Shown: positions 12,875 to 20,061 of the stretch, piece by piece
Position numbering within the stretch: the stretch's first letter is position 1
Layout of the letters: each line of letters starts with the position of its first letter
Source of the DNA: a virus
IMG/VR virus record: IMGVR_UViG_3300036828_000907
Location: 1 to 20,269 of that record
DNA length: 20,269 nt
Reading direction: 5' to 3' (one strand)
Made by a program: the position numbers and the translations under genes
The notes under the pieces: generated by a model
The model's database searches: none
Told to the model about the DNA's origin: nothing
Seen by the model: only the letters and a program-made list of their open reading frames with translations

Positions 12875-15086
12875 GAGCGAGAGCGACTTTATGGCCCGCT
12901 GCGTGCCGGAGATGATCGGCACTGGGGCGGACAAGCGACCGCAGGAACAGGCGGTGGCTATCTGCATGGACATCTGGCGCAACAAGGACAAGCAGGTGCC
13001 CGACCCAGACGACTATGAGGATGACGACGAGGATGGGTTCATATCTGACTGCGTCGATGAGATCGGCAATGAGGACGTCTGCCAGATGTTGTGGGAGGAT
13101 CGCTCGGCCGCCGCTATGAGACACAAGACCCACGACGGCAAGGTCAATGGGATGGAGTTCATCCTGTCTGACGAGACGCCGGACCGCATGGACGACGTGA
13201 TCATGAGCGACGGTTGGGATTTCAAGCATTTCAAGAGAAATCCGATCGCCCTGTTTGGCCATCGCTCCGATTTTCCGATCGGGAAGTGGAATAACCTCCG
13301 GGTGGAGAACCACCAGCTCAAGGCCAATCTCGAGATGGCCCCGGAGGGGACTAGTGACAGGATCGATGAGATCAGGAGGTTGGTTGACGCCGACATACTG
13401 AAGGCGGTCTCTGTTGGTTTCAAACCGATAGAGCGTAAGGATAGAGAGGGCACCGATTGGGGCTCTGTCTACACTAAGTGCGAGCTAGTGGAGTGCAGCA
13501 TAGTGGCCGTTCCGGCTAACCCGAACGCACTGGCTGTGGCCAAGAGCTTGAATATCTCTCCCGAGATTATGGGCATGATCTTCGCCGGGCAAGGCAATGG
13601 AGGTCGTATCAGGCGTCGAGGGTTCAACGGCGGGCACGCCAAAAGCAATCGTGAAGGAAAGGGCGGACTCATGTCTAGCCTAGCTCAGCGCATCATGGAC
13701 TTGGAGGCCAAGATCACCTCCAAGCGTGAGGCACTCGAGGCCCACCTCGAGAAGATGGACAACGATAATGTCAGCGATGCTGATATTGAGACCAACAACA
13801 GGCTGAACGATGATATCGCTCAGCTTGAAAAGACTCGTGAGAGTTTGCTCGGTAGCGAGAAGCTGTTGGCCAGGACCACTGGCCCAGAAGGTTCTCGCGC
13901 ACTCAGCATCACGGTTCTCGCGCGAGGAGAGGACAGGCCGGCGGCTCCGTCGGTGATCCTGAACAGGAAGAAGGACAGCATTGACATAGTCGAGCTGTTC
14001 GTCAAGGCCGGTACTCTGGTGTATTTCGCCAAAGCCGCCGGCAGCACTCTGGATGCCGCGAGGGCGAAGATCGCCGAGCGTCACCCCGAGTATCGCGATG
14101 AAGCCACCAAGATCGTGGCTGACATCGTGCTTCGTGCGGCTTCGGCGCCGGCGATGTCCACGGTGGCAGGTTGGGCTCAGGAGCTCGTGCAGACCACCTA
14201 CGCTGCTTTGATGCCGCTGCTCATGCCCAAGGCCATCCTCACTCGTCTCGCGACGAGGGGACTAGCCCTGAGCTTTGGGACGTCCGGCAAGATCGTCATT
14301 CCCACTCGCTCTCGCACGCCCAGCTTGGCTGGCTCGTTCGTGGGTGAGGGTCTGGCTATTCCGGTTAGGCAGGGAGCGTTCACCAGCCAGGCGCTCACTC
14401 CGAAGAAGATGGCCGTGATCACCACCTGGACGCGGGAGATGGATGAGCATTCCATCCCGGCGATCGAGGGGTTGCTCAGGGAAGCCATCCAACAGGATAC
14501 CACAGTGGCGGTCGACAGCGTACTGATCGATGCCAACCCGGCAACCGTGATCAGGCCCGCCGGCCTGCTCAACGGCGTGGCTGCAATTCCTCCCACCGCT
14601 GGTGGTGGGATCGCTGGTATCGTTGGGGATATCGTTGGGCTGATCAACGCGATCAGCGTGGCCACGCTCGGCAACGTGCGCAACCTGGTCTGGCTGGTCA
14701 ACCAGACGGACATGCTTCGCGCGTCTCTACTCTCGGCCCCGAACACCGGCATCTTCCCGTTCCGCGATGAAATTCGCGGCGGTACTCTGGCCACCGTTCC
14801 GTTCATCGACAGCGCCACCGTTCCGGCAAAGACGATGATCTTGATGGATGCGGCCGACTTTGTGGTCGTTGGTGGTGATGCTCCTCGGATGGAAATGTCC
14901 GACCAGGCCACCCTCCACATGGAGGATACCAACCCTCAAGAGCTGGTTGGTTCTCCGAGCACGGTCGCTGCTCCGCAGCGCTCGCTGTTCCAGACGGACA
15001 GCCTTGCTCTGCGAATGGTACTGCCACTGAATTGGTTGCAGCGCCGGACCGGCACGGTGGCTTGGACCCAGAACGTCACCTGGTGA
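12849..15086 (+). CDS. Prohead protease - scaffold - major capsid protein fusion
   Basis: The 745-aa protein starts at ATG 12849, 7 bases after GAGGAGG. Residues 1-46 are a short N-terminal motif (ESESDFMARCVPEM, QAVAICMDIWR) that I know from other phage head genes. Residues about 95-235 are an HK97-type prohead protease: FGHR (H138), AVSVGF (S188) and VECSIVAVPANPNA (215-227). Residues about 275-335 are a charged coiled coil (LAQRIMDLEAKIT, LEAHLEKMD), the scaffold/delta-domain equivalent. Residues about 370-745 are the HK97 capsid fold (VLRAASAPAM, IVIPTRSRTP, GEGLAIPVRQ, TWTREMDEHS, FQTDSLAL). The chain would assemble, cut itself and leave mature capsid. An internal start at 13671 may also give a protease-free form. 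Fusions of this type are known in phages. Confidence 0.93.
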   Translation: MPIKPHKGESESDFMARCVPEMIGTGADKRPQEQAVAICMDIWRNKDKQVPDPDDYEDDDEDGFISDCVDEIGNEDVCQMLWEDRSAAAMRHKTHDGKVNGMEFILSDETPDRMDDVIMSDGWDFKHFKRNPIALFGHRSDFPIGKWNNLRVENHQLKANLEMAPEGTSDRIDEIRRLVDADILKAVSVGFKPIERKDREGTDWGSVYTKCELVECSIVAVPANPNALAVAKSLNISPEIMGMIFAGQGNGGRIRRRGFNGGHAKSNREGKGGLMSSLAQRIMDLEAKITSKREALEAHLEKMDNDNVSDADIETNNRLNDDIAQLEKTRESLLGSEKLLARTTGPEGSRALSITVLARGEDRPAAPSVILNRKKDSIDIVELFVKAGTLVYFAKAAGSTLDAARAKIAERHPEYRDEATKIVADIVLRAASAPAMSTVAGWAQELVQTTYAALMPLLMPKAILTRLATRGLALSFGTSGKIVIPTRSRTPSLAGSFVGEGLAIPVRQGAFTSQALTPKKMAVITTWTREMDEHSIPAIEGLLREAIQQDTTVAVDSVLIDANPATVIRPAGLLNGVAAIPPTAGGGIAGIVGDIVGLINAISVATLGNVRNLVWLVNQTDMLRASLLSAPNTGIFPFRDEIRGGTLATVPFIDSATVPAKTMILMDAADFVVVGGDAPRMEMSDQATLHMEDTNPQELVGSPSTVAAPQRSLFQTDSLALRMVLPLNWLQRRTGTVAWTQNVTW
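13671..15086 (+). CDS. Possible internal start: protease-free scaffold-capsid product
   Basis: In frame inside the fusion, ATG 13671 (residue 275) begins MSSLAQRIMDLEAKI, which looks exactly like the start of stand-alone HK97-type capsid precursors. An AAGG/AGGG purine tract ends about 7 bases upstream (GAAGGAAAGGGCGGACTC). Initiation here would give a 471-aa scaffold plus capsid protein, letting the phage make far more capsid than protease. It overlaps the full-length gene entirely and is a nested product, not a separate gene. Confidence 0.45.
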   Translation: MSSLAQRIMDLEAKITSKREALEAHLEKMDNDNVSDADIETNNRLNDDIAQLEKTRESLLGSEKLLARTTGPEGSRALSITVLARGEDRPAAPSVILNRKKDSIDIVELFVKAGTLVYFAKAAGSTLDAARAKIAERHPEYRDEATKIVADIVLRAASAPAMSTVAGWAQELVQTTYAALMPLLMPKAILTRLATRGLALSFGTSGKIVIPTRSRTPSLAGSFVGEGLAIPVRQGAFTSQALTPKKMAVITTWTREMDEHSIPAIEGLLREAIQQDTTVAVDSVLIDANPATVIRPAGLLNGVAAIPPTAGGGIAGIVGDIVGLINAISVATLGNVRNLVWLVNQTDMLRASLLSAPNTGIFPFRDEIRGGTLATVPFIDSATVPAKTMILMDAADFVVVGGDAPRMEMSDQATLHMEDTNPQELVGSPSTVAAPQRSLFQTDSLALRMVLPLNWLQRRTGTVAWTQNVTW

Positions 15087-15094
15087 AAATACGA

Positions 15095-15121
15095 CAGGCG
15101 GCTGCTTTCCGCTGCCGCCTG
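15095..15121 (+). terminator. Hairpin after the capsid fusion gene
   Basis: CAGGCGGC (15095-15102) and GCCGCCTG (15114-15121) form a perfect 8-bp stem, extended by two inner G-C pairs after a T-T mismatch. No T-run follows. It may partly terminate or protect the capsid message, setting more capsid than portal. Confidence 0.5.
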
Positions 15122-15150
15122 AAAGACCTCTGAGAAAAGGGAGAAGTTTT

Positions 15151-15420
15151 ATGGCGACAGAAGTCAGCGAAAATGTCAAGAAGCAACTTGAGACCGATCG
15201 CAAGGCCTCGGAAAAATCTAGGTCGGAGTATGCTGCCCGCTCCAAGGGCAAGCCGACACCGACCCAGGAGGAGAATGATATCGTCGCACTCGGTGGTCAC
15301 ATCCTCGAGCACGAGGCGGACGGAAGTGATCCCGATCCGAACGTAGTAGCTCAGAACAAGAGCATGTCTGCTCACAAGCCTCAATCCTACTCGACCAGGT
15401 CTCAAGCCGCAAAAGAGTAA
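15151..15420 (+). CDS. Small PTPTQEE-motif head-region protein
   Basis: The 89-aa protein starts at ATG 15151 with GGGAGAAG about 5-8 bases upstream. The first 32 residues are charged and helical (VKKQLETDRKASEKSRSEYAA). Residues 33-60 hold KPTPTQEENDIVALGG and then HEADGSDPDP, the motif set shared with the N-terminus of the IPT/TIG protein at 6077. The C-terminus is polar and unstructured. It lacks the Ig-like domain of its relative. I recall this motif in short proteins from head regions of alphaproteobacterial phages with no known role. It sits between the capsid fusion and portal, so it may contact the head or portal. Confidence 0.75.
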   Translation: MATEVSENVKKQLETDRKASEKSRSEYAARSKGKPTPTQEENDIVALGGHILEHEADGSDPDPNVVAQNKSMSAHKPQSYSTRSQAAKE

Positions 15421-15425
15421 CCTGA

Positions 15426-16853
15426 ATGCGCGCTCTGATCGCCAACACCTTGAGGTCTGTCCTAAAGGCGGTCGAAGGTGGCTTTCGTTCCGGGCCATAC
15501 TATCTACCGCTCACCGGAGGATGGTTGCCGAGTGGCGCGGCGGTCAATTGGTGGCAGGAGGGTTACAACCCTCTGTATGCCTCGACGTGCTCGGCCATGG
15601 TTGAGGCCTGTGTGTCCGCTTACGCGCAGACCGTGGCTATGTGTCCGGGAGACCACTGGCGATTAAATAACAAGGGCGGGCGAGACAGGGTGAAAAACTC
15701 TGCGCTCGCCCGCATCTTGCGACACCCGAACGAGTATCAGTCGATCAGTGACTTTATGCTGAATATCGTGCGTTCGCTGTATGTGAACGGTAACGCCTAT
15801 GCGTTGGCTCTGCGTAATGATCGCTATGAGGTCGCAGAGCTTCATATGATGAACTCGGACATGTCCTATCCTCGCATAGCGATCAACGGAGAGATATTCT
15901 ATTGGCTGGGCGGCAACGACGTGATGGCCAAGATGCTGAACGAAGAGTATCTGGTCGTACCCATGCGCGATGTGCTCCACGTCAGGCTCCACGTGGAGAA
16001 GCGGCGTTATCCAACCCCGTTGGTCGGTGAAAGTCCGATCGTCTCAGCCTATGGTGACATCGGAGTATCAGAGGCCATAGCCAGACAGCAAACCTCGTTC
16101 TACATGAATGAGGCCAGGCCGTCGGCCGTGTTGTCAACCGACCTGGTACTCGATAAGGATCAGGTCCAAGCCCTGCGGGATCGCTGGAATGAGCAGACCA
16201 AGCAACTCAACCAGGGTGGTTCTCCAATCCTAACCGCAGGTCTGAAAGTCCAGCCTTGGGCGGTCGGAGGAAAGGATGCGGCAACGGCAGATATGCTCAA
16301 GCTCTCGAACGAGCATATCGCTCTGGCGTTCAGGGTCCCACTCCAAATCCTGGGATTGGGTGGGACTGCGTACTCTTCCACCGAGCTACTGATGCAAAGC
16401 TGGATCGCCATGGGTCTCGGCTTTTGTCTCAACCACGTGGAGGAGGCGTTCGGCGTTTTGTTTCAACTCAAGGGACAGCCGGACGAGTATGTTGAGTTTG
16501 ATACAGCCGCTCTGCTCAGGTCGGCGTTCAAGGATCGGCTCGAGGGTTTGGCCAGAGCAGTTCAGGGCGGCATCTACGCGCCCAACGAGGCTCGTAACCT
16601 GGAGGGTCTCGAATCTGTTCCGTATGGAGATGAGCCCCGCGTGCAACAACAAGTCGTTCCGTTGAGCGCGGCCAGTAAAATCCCAGCGGCCCCGGCGGCT
16701 CCTCCGGCCCTCGGTCCGGCCGACAAGCCTCTGCCTCCAGACGACAACAAACCTCCGCCCGAGAAAGGCAACAACGATGACATCCAACGGGAAGTCAGAA
16801 ACTTGCTTAGGCTCACCGAGCGAATTGGACAACGGCGCCGATATTCTTCTTGA
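15426..16853 (+). CDS. HK97-family portal protein
   Basis: The 475-aa protein starts at ATG 15426, 5 bases after the previous stop, with only a weak AAGAG site. The order of features fits HK97-type portals: NWWQEGYNPLYAS near the N-terminus, CPGDHWRL (73-80), LRHPNEYQSISDFM (98-111), NGNAYALALR (121-130), a clip/wing region, KLSNEHIALAFRVPLQILG, then SSTELLMQSWI. The last 70 residues are rich in Pro and Ala (AAPAAPPALGPADKPLPP) and replace the usual short tail. The dodecameric portal is the DNA entry channel docked to terminase. It lies after the capsid genes, whereas in HK97 the portal precedes protease and capsid. Its last 77 bases overlap the collagen-like gene. Confidence 0.92.
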   Translation: MRALIANTLRSVLKAVEGGFRSGPYYLPLTGGWLPSGAAVNWWQEGYNPLYASTCSAMVEACVSAYAQTVAMCPGDHWRLNNKGGRDRVKNSALARILRHPNEYQSISDFMLNIVRSLYVNGNAYALALRNDRYEVAELHMMNSDMSYPRIAINGEIFYWLGGNDVMAKMLNEEYLVVPMRDVLHVRLHVEKRRYPTPLVGESPIVSAYGDIGVSEAIARQQTSFYMNEARPSAVLSTDLVLDKDQVQALRDRWNEQTKQLNQGGSPILTAGLKVQPWAVGGKDAATADMLKLSNEHIALAFRVPLQILGLGGTAYSSTELLMQSWIAMGLGFCLNHVEEAFGVLFQLKGQPDEYVEFDTAALLRSAFKDRLEGLARAVQGGIYAPNEARNLEGLESVPYGDEPRVQQQVVPLSAASKIPAAPAAPPALGPADKPLPPDDNKPPPEKGNNDDIQREVRNLLRLTERIGQRRRYSS

Positions 16854-18075
16854 CGCGTGGCGAATAGCTCTGGCCGATACGCTGGACAAGCAGAGCGAGC
16901 AGTGGGAGCGTCACTGCAAGTTGATGGAAGCCCAGTCATCCGCTATCATATCCAGACTGGAGACCCAGGTCGCCACGCTCAGTGAGCGGATCAATTCTAG
17001 GCTCGCTGAGTTGAAGGATGGCGCGCAAGGTTTAGTAGGTCCTCCGGGTGAGCGCGGTGAGGTCGGACCACAGGGAGAAAAGGGAGAACGCGGTGACCCA
17101 GGAGCTCAGGGAGAAAGAGGTGAGCGCGGTGACCTCGGCGAGAAGGGTGAGCCGGGAGAGCGAGGCGAGCCAGGCGAGAAGGGCGAGCGAGGCGACCAGG
17201 GCGAGGTTGGCGTTCCCGGAGAAAAGGGTGAGCGTGGTGACCAGGGAGAGCACGGAGCTGACGGGCTCAACGGCGAGCGTGGCGAGAAGGGCGAGCGAGG
17301 TGACGTCGGGCCAGTTGGTGATCTTGGTTCCATCGGGCCCGCCGGGGAGCGGGGCGAGAAGGGTGATCCTGGTCCCCAGGGTGAACGTGGCGAGCAAGGC
17401 GAGAGTGGAATTGGAGGCAGAGATGGCGAAAAAGGCGAGAAAGGCGAACGTGGCGAGCAAGGTACTGACGGCGTACAAGGACAGAGAGGTGAGAAGGGCG
17501 AGCAAGGTCTCACAGGTAAAGACGGTACGGCCGGCAAGGATGGCGCGCCGGGGTCAATGAGAGAGATCAGGCGGTTCGTCGAGGGCCGGGTCAACTACCA
17601 CGGTGAGGTCGTGACCCACAAGGGCAGCACTTACCAGGCCCAGTGCGATACCGTCTACGCTCCTCCGCACGATGATTGGATTTGTGTCGCCGCCGCCGGC
17701 GCCAATGCTGCGTTGCCGTTGATCAGGGGCACGTGGAGAGATGACCAAAGCTATAGCTTCTTGAACATCGTGGCGCTGAATGGCTCGAGCTTTATAGCCA
17801 AGCGCGATCACCCAGGACCATGCCCCGGAGACGATTGGCAGTTGATAGCCAGTGCGGGCAAGCCGGGCAAGCCTGGCCCGAAGGGAGACCGGGGAGAGCA
17901 TGGTCCGAGCGGAAGTCCGGGCGCGCCAGGCAGGGATGCTCCGGTGATCAAGACGTGGAGACTGAACAGGTCAACCTTCACAATCACCCCGGTTCTATCC
18001 AACGGCGAGGAGATAGAGCCGGTGTGCATCCGCTCACTCTTCGAACAATACAACGAGGAGACCAGCCGTGGCTGA
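16777..18075 (+). CDS. Collagen-like fibre protein with carbohydrate-binding-like modules
   Basis: The 432-aa protein starts at ATG 16777 inside the portal gene; the ribosome-binding site is weak (GAAAGG). Residues 21-80 form an amphipathic, likely coiled-coil trimerising stem. Residues 82-258 are 59 uninterrupted Gly-X-Y triplets, mainly GEK, GER and GEP/GDP, a charged triple helix as in bacterial and phage collagens. Two modules, about 262-308 and 317-361, follow the Trp/Tyr/Gly pattern of chitin-binding type 3 domains (KGSTYQAQ...DDWICVA; NGSSFIAK...GDDWQLIA). Nine more triplets (361-387) and a C-terminal β-rich domain end the protein. It is probably a trimeric fibre displaying sugar-binding modules, on head or neck given its neighbours. 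Architecture is seen; location and ligand are inferred. Confidence 0.85.
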   Translation: MTSNGKSETCLGSPSELDNGADILLDAWRIALADTLDKQSEQWERHCKLMEAQSSAIISRLETQVATLSERINSRLAELKDGAQGLVGPPGERGEVGPQGEKGERGDPGAQGERGERGDLGEKGEPGERGEPGEKGERGDQGEVGVPGEKGERGDQGEHGADGLNGERGEKGERGDVGPVGDLGSIGPAGERGEKGDPGPQGERGEQGESGIGGRDGEKGEKGERGEQGTDGVQGQRGEKGEQGLTGKDGTAGKDGAPGSMREIRRFVEGRVNYHGEVVTHKGSTYQAQCDTVYAPPHDDWICVAAAGANAALPLIRGTWRDDQSYSFLNIVALNGSSFIAKRDHPGPCPGDDWQLIASAGKPGKPGPKGDRGEHGPSGSPGAPGRDAPVIKTWRLNRSTFTITPVLSNGEEIEPVCIRSLFEQYNEETSRG

Positions 18076-18712
18076 CAGGGTCATAAATGTGATCACCGAG
18101 GCAACTAATTTTGACCTGATTTCTCTCGACGAGTTTAAGGTCTTGGTCGGCATCCATCCCACCGATACCAGTCAGGACCAGGTGCTCCAGGAATACATAA
18201 CTCAATATTCTGATGTGATCGCAACGGTCTGCAACAGGGTATTCGCATACGAAGAGGTCAGTGAGATTTGGCGGTGTGTGAACCACGACGACACGAATAC
18301 TATGACCAGGTTGTTTCTCAGCCACTATCCGCTCGACCTGAGTGCTACGTTAACTGTGGAGAGTCCGACCGGCTCTCCGCTTGATCCATCAAGCTATGCG
18401 ATCGAGAAGAAGTCTGGGAAGATCGAGCTTTTGGGAACGTATACCGAACCGATCACGGTGACTTACAGCGGAGGTTATAATCTGCCCGACGAGTCACCTC
18501 CTGCGCTGAAGCAAGCTGCAGCACTGATGGTGAGAGAAGGTCAAGCCTTGATGAACAGACTGGCAGTGATTGGAATACGAAGTATTTCTCACAAGGACAG
18601 TCGTGTGATGTACTATGATGCCAGTCAGCAGGGTAAGGGTCTGACAATCTCCGGGATCATTGGAGGGGCGACTAATAATTTGCTCATGCACTACGTGAGG
18701 CTCGAGGTCTAA
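18068..18712 (+). CDS. Head-tail connector (HK97 gp6-like)
   Basis: The 214-aa protein starts at GTG 18068, 7 bases after GAGGAG and overlapping the collagen gene stop by 8 bases. The N-terminus has the usual LISLDEFKVLVGIHPTDTSQDQVLQEYITQYSDVI pattern (about 17-51), where a short helix is followed by a long helix that lines the connector ring. The middle holds a strand-rich insert with PLDLSATLTVESPTGSPLDPSSYAIEKKSGKIELLG (about 88-123) and ITVTYSGGYNLP (128-139), typical of this family. A helical C-terminus follows (ALKQAAALMVREGQAL). It would dock below the portal and extend the DNA channel. Position after portal and before neck proteins agrees. Confidence 0.82.
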   Translation: MADRVINVITEATNFDLISLDEFKVLVGIHPTDTSQDQVLQEYITQYSDVIATVCNRVFAYEEVSEIWRCVNHDDTNTMTRLFLSHYPLDLSATLTVESPTGSPLDPSSYAIEKKSGKIELLGTYTEPITVTYSGGYNLPDESPPALKQAAALMVREGQALMNRLAVIGIRSISHKDSRVMYYDASQQGKGLTISGIIGGATNNLLMHYVRLEV

Positions 18713-19095
18713 TGCTGGTCGTAACGCTGGACGTGAGTGGCTTGGTGGCGCGATTTGAGGCTATGTCCAAGAAACTCGAAGAGTTTCCCAAGCACATGGC
18801 CGAAGAGTTGACTGCTTGGCAGACCGAGGACATGCGTCGCCGCTTTCCGAACACAGAGATGCCTGATGAAAATTCTGTCGAGACAGACATTTGGCCGACC
18901 TCGAGAGTGGTCGAGCGGGACCAGAAGAAGATCAACAAGATCATCAGGGCTCGCAAGAACGCCGGAGGCAAGGCCTTGGGCGTCTCTGGAAAACCAATCG
19001 CCGGACACTACAGACCAATCTTGAGGCCCGAGCTCTATGAGAAGTTGGTCAAACGGATGGATGAGCTGATGGCGAAGGAGTTGACATGGCGGTAA
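18712..19095 (+). CDS. Neck / tail-completion protein candidate
   Basis: The 127-aa protein starts at ATG 18712, sharing one base with the previous stop (TAATG), with GAGG 4 bases upstream. It begins VVTLDVSGLVARFEAMSKKLEEFPKHMAEEL, a strand followed by a long amphipathic helix. The middle, TEDMRRRFPNTE...IWPTSR, and a basic C-terminal half (KKINKIIRARKNAGG, LYEKLVKRMDEL) follow. Size and position fit HK97 gp10-like or minor-tail-Z-like proteins that finish the tail end facing the head. The sequence match to any one family is weak, so the role is inferred mainly from synteny. It overlaps the next gene by 10 bases. Confidence 0.6.
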   Translation: MLVVTLDVSGLVARFEAMSKKLEEFPKHMAEELTAWQTEDMRRRFPNTEMPDENSVETDIWPTSRVVERDQKKINKIIRARKNAGGKALGVSGKPIAGHYRPILRPELYEKLVKRMDELMAKELTWR

Positions 19096-19433
19096 ACTTT
19101 TCAACGTTGGTCTATATGCCGTGCCAAGAGGTGTTTGGTAGGCCGGTGAATTTCTCGTCCACGCTGGGCAACTCGTTCTCTGGCGCCGGTAGGGGCATCT
19201 ATGACAGCCGTACTCTGAACGTCTTACTCGAGGATGGCAGCATCTTGTCCGACCAGCAGACCATCCTCGACATCAGGACCAGTGAGTTTGGTACTCTGCC
19301 GGTGCAGGGTGACGTGATCGATATTCCTCCCGAGCCAATATCCGGCCTGCCTGCGCTTGGTATGTATGAGATAACGGACGTATTCCACAACGGAGGAGGT
19401 GAGGTCACACTATCGTTGAAGAGATACTCATGA
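19086..19433 (+). CDS. Head-closure / head-tail joining protein candidate
   Basis: The 115-aa protein starts at ATG 19086, 5 bases after AAGGAG, overlapping the upstream gene by 10 bases. It is β-rich: VNFSSTLGNSFSGAGRGIYDSRTLNVLLEDGSILSD, then PVQGDVIDIP and a closing GMYEITDVFHNGGGEVTLSLKRYS. A small β-barrel with a GD-x-I loop and a final GGGEVTLSLKR strand is reminiscent of head-closure and gpFII-type joining proteins that plug the connector and bind the tail. The call rests on fold-like pattern, size and position between neck and terminator candidates, not on a clear family match. The stop overlaps the next ATG (ATGA). Confidence 0.6.
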   Translation: MAVNFSTLVYMPCQEVFGRPVNFSSTLGNSFSGAGRGIYDSRTLNVLLEDGSILSDQQTILDIRTSEFGTLPVQGDVIDIPPEPISGLPALGMYEITDVFHNGGGEVTLSLKRYS

Positions 19434-20059
19434 TAACAGAGACCCAGACCCAGACGTTAGACATTCGCGACGCGATGTACAACATCGTGACCGTCGATCC
19501 GTTCTTCGCTGGCTATACATTTCGCAAGACGAAGATGCTGCCGGTCCAGATCGACCTCATTCCTTATCTCGGCGTCTATATCGCGGATGAGATCACGGTG
19601 CCGGACGGAGACGCGAACGCTGGATGCATACGCTTCAACCATACTTCTCGGATAGGCTTTTCCGTAGTTCAAGCTAATAATAATCCGGTCACGTTGGAGC
19701 AAAGTATCGACGCCGCTTATCTGAAGATCATGGGCCTGCTCTGGACGAATATCAAATTAATGAACGTGCTCCATAACAACAATCCTGATGGAGTGGGCAT
19801 AGAAGGTATCGTCAGAGGATCGAGGAAGCACGTCTTTGGGTCGACCGGGTTGAACAATGAGACGCCGTTCGCAGAACTCCAGTACGAGGTGAGTTGTTTT
19901 ACTCGGAGCGAGTGGTATCCGGACATCACCGACATGCTGAATGAGATCGACGTGACAACCGGAGTCAAGGCAGGTGATACTCAGGCCGAGATGGACCAAC
20001 GCCAGCAGGTCACGGTCAAATATATGCTGGATGTGCTACGAGCAGCGAGAAGGAGTTAG
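19430..20059 (+). CDS. Tail terminator-like protein candidate
   Basis: The 209-aa protein starts at ATG 19430, overlapping the upstream stop (ATGA), so it is coupled. The N-terminus is helical (LDIRDAMYNIVTVDPFFAGYTFRK) and leads into strands LIPYLGVYIADE (about 44-55) and IRFNHTSRIGFSVVQANNN (about 67-85), then helix AAYLKIMGLLW and strand AELQYEVSCFTRSEWYP. This α/β order resembles tail terminators of long-tailed phages, which cap the tail tube next to the head, though the protein is longer than lambda gpU. The C-terminal helix (EMDQRQQVTVKYMLDVLRAARR) is an addition. Position matches the usual connector, closure and terminator order. Moderately sure it is a structural tail-end protein. Confidence 0.55.
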   Translation: MITETQTQTLDIRDAMYNIVTVDPFFAGYTFRKTKMLPVQIDLIPYLGVYIADEITVPDGDANAGCIRFNHTSRIGFSVVQANNNPVTLEQSIDAAYLKIMGLLWTNIKLMNVLHNNNPDGVGIEGIVRGSRKHVFGSTGLNNETPFAELQYEVSCFTRSEWYPDITDMLNEIDVTTGVKAGDTQAEMDQRQQVTVKYMLDVLRAARRS

Positions 20060-20061
20060 CC

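Noticed and set aside
12176-12991. 271-aa open frame on the minus strand
   Set aside because: Antisense to the methyltransferase and the start of the capsid fusion, both well supported.
17032-17594. Long Ser-Pro-Arg repeat frames and possible tandem-repeat or CRISPR-like array
   Set aside because: The periodicity is 3n and comes from Gly-X-Y codons of the collagen-like gene. Repeats are imperfect with no constant spacer, and reverse-strand SPRSP frames are shadows.
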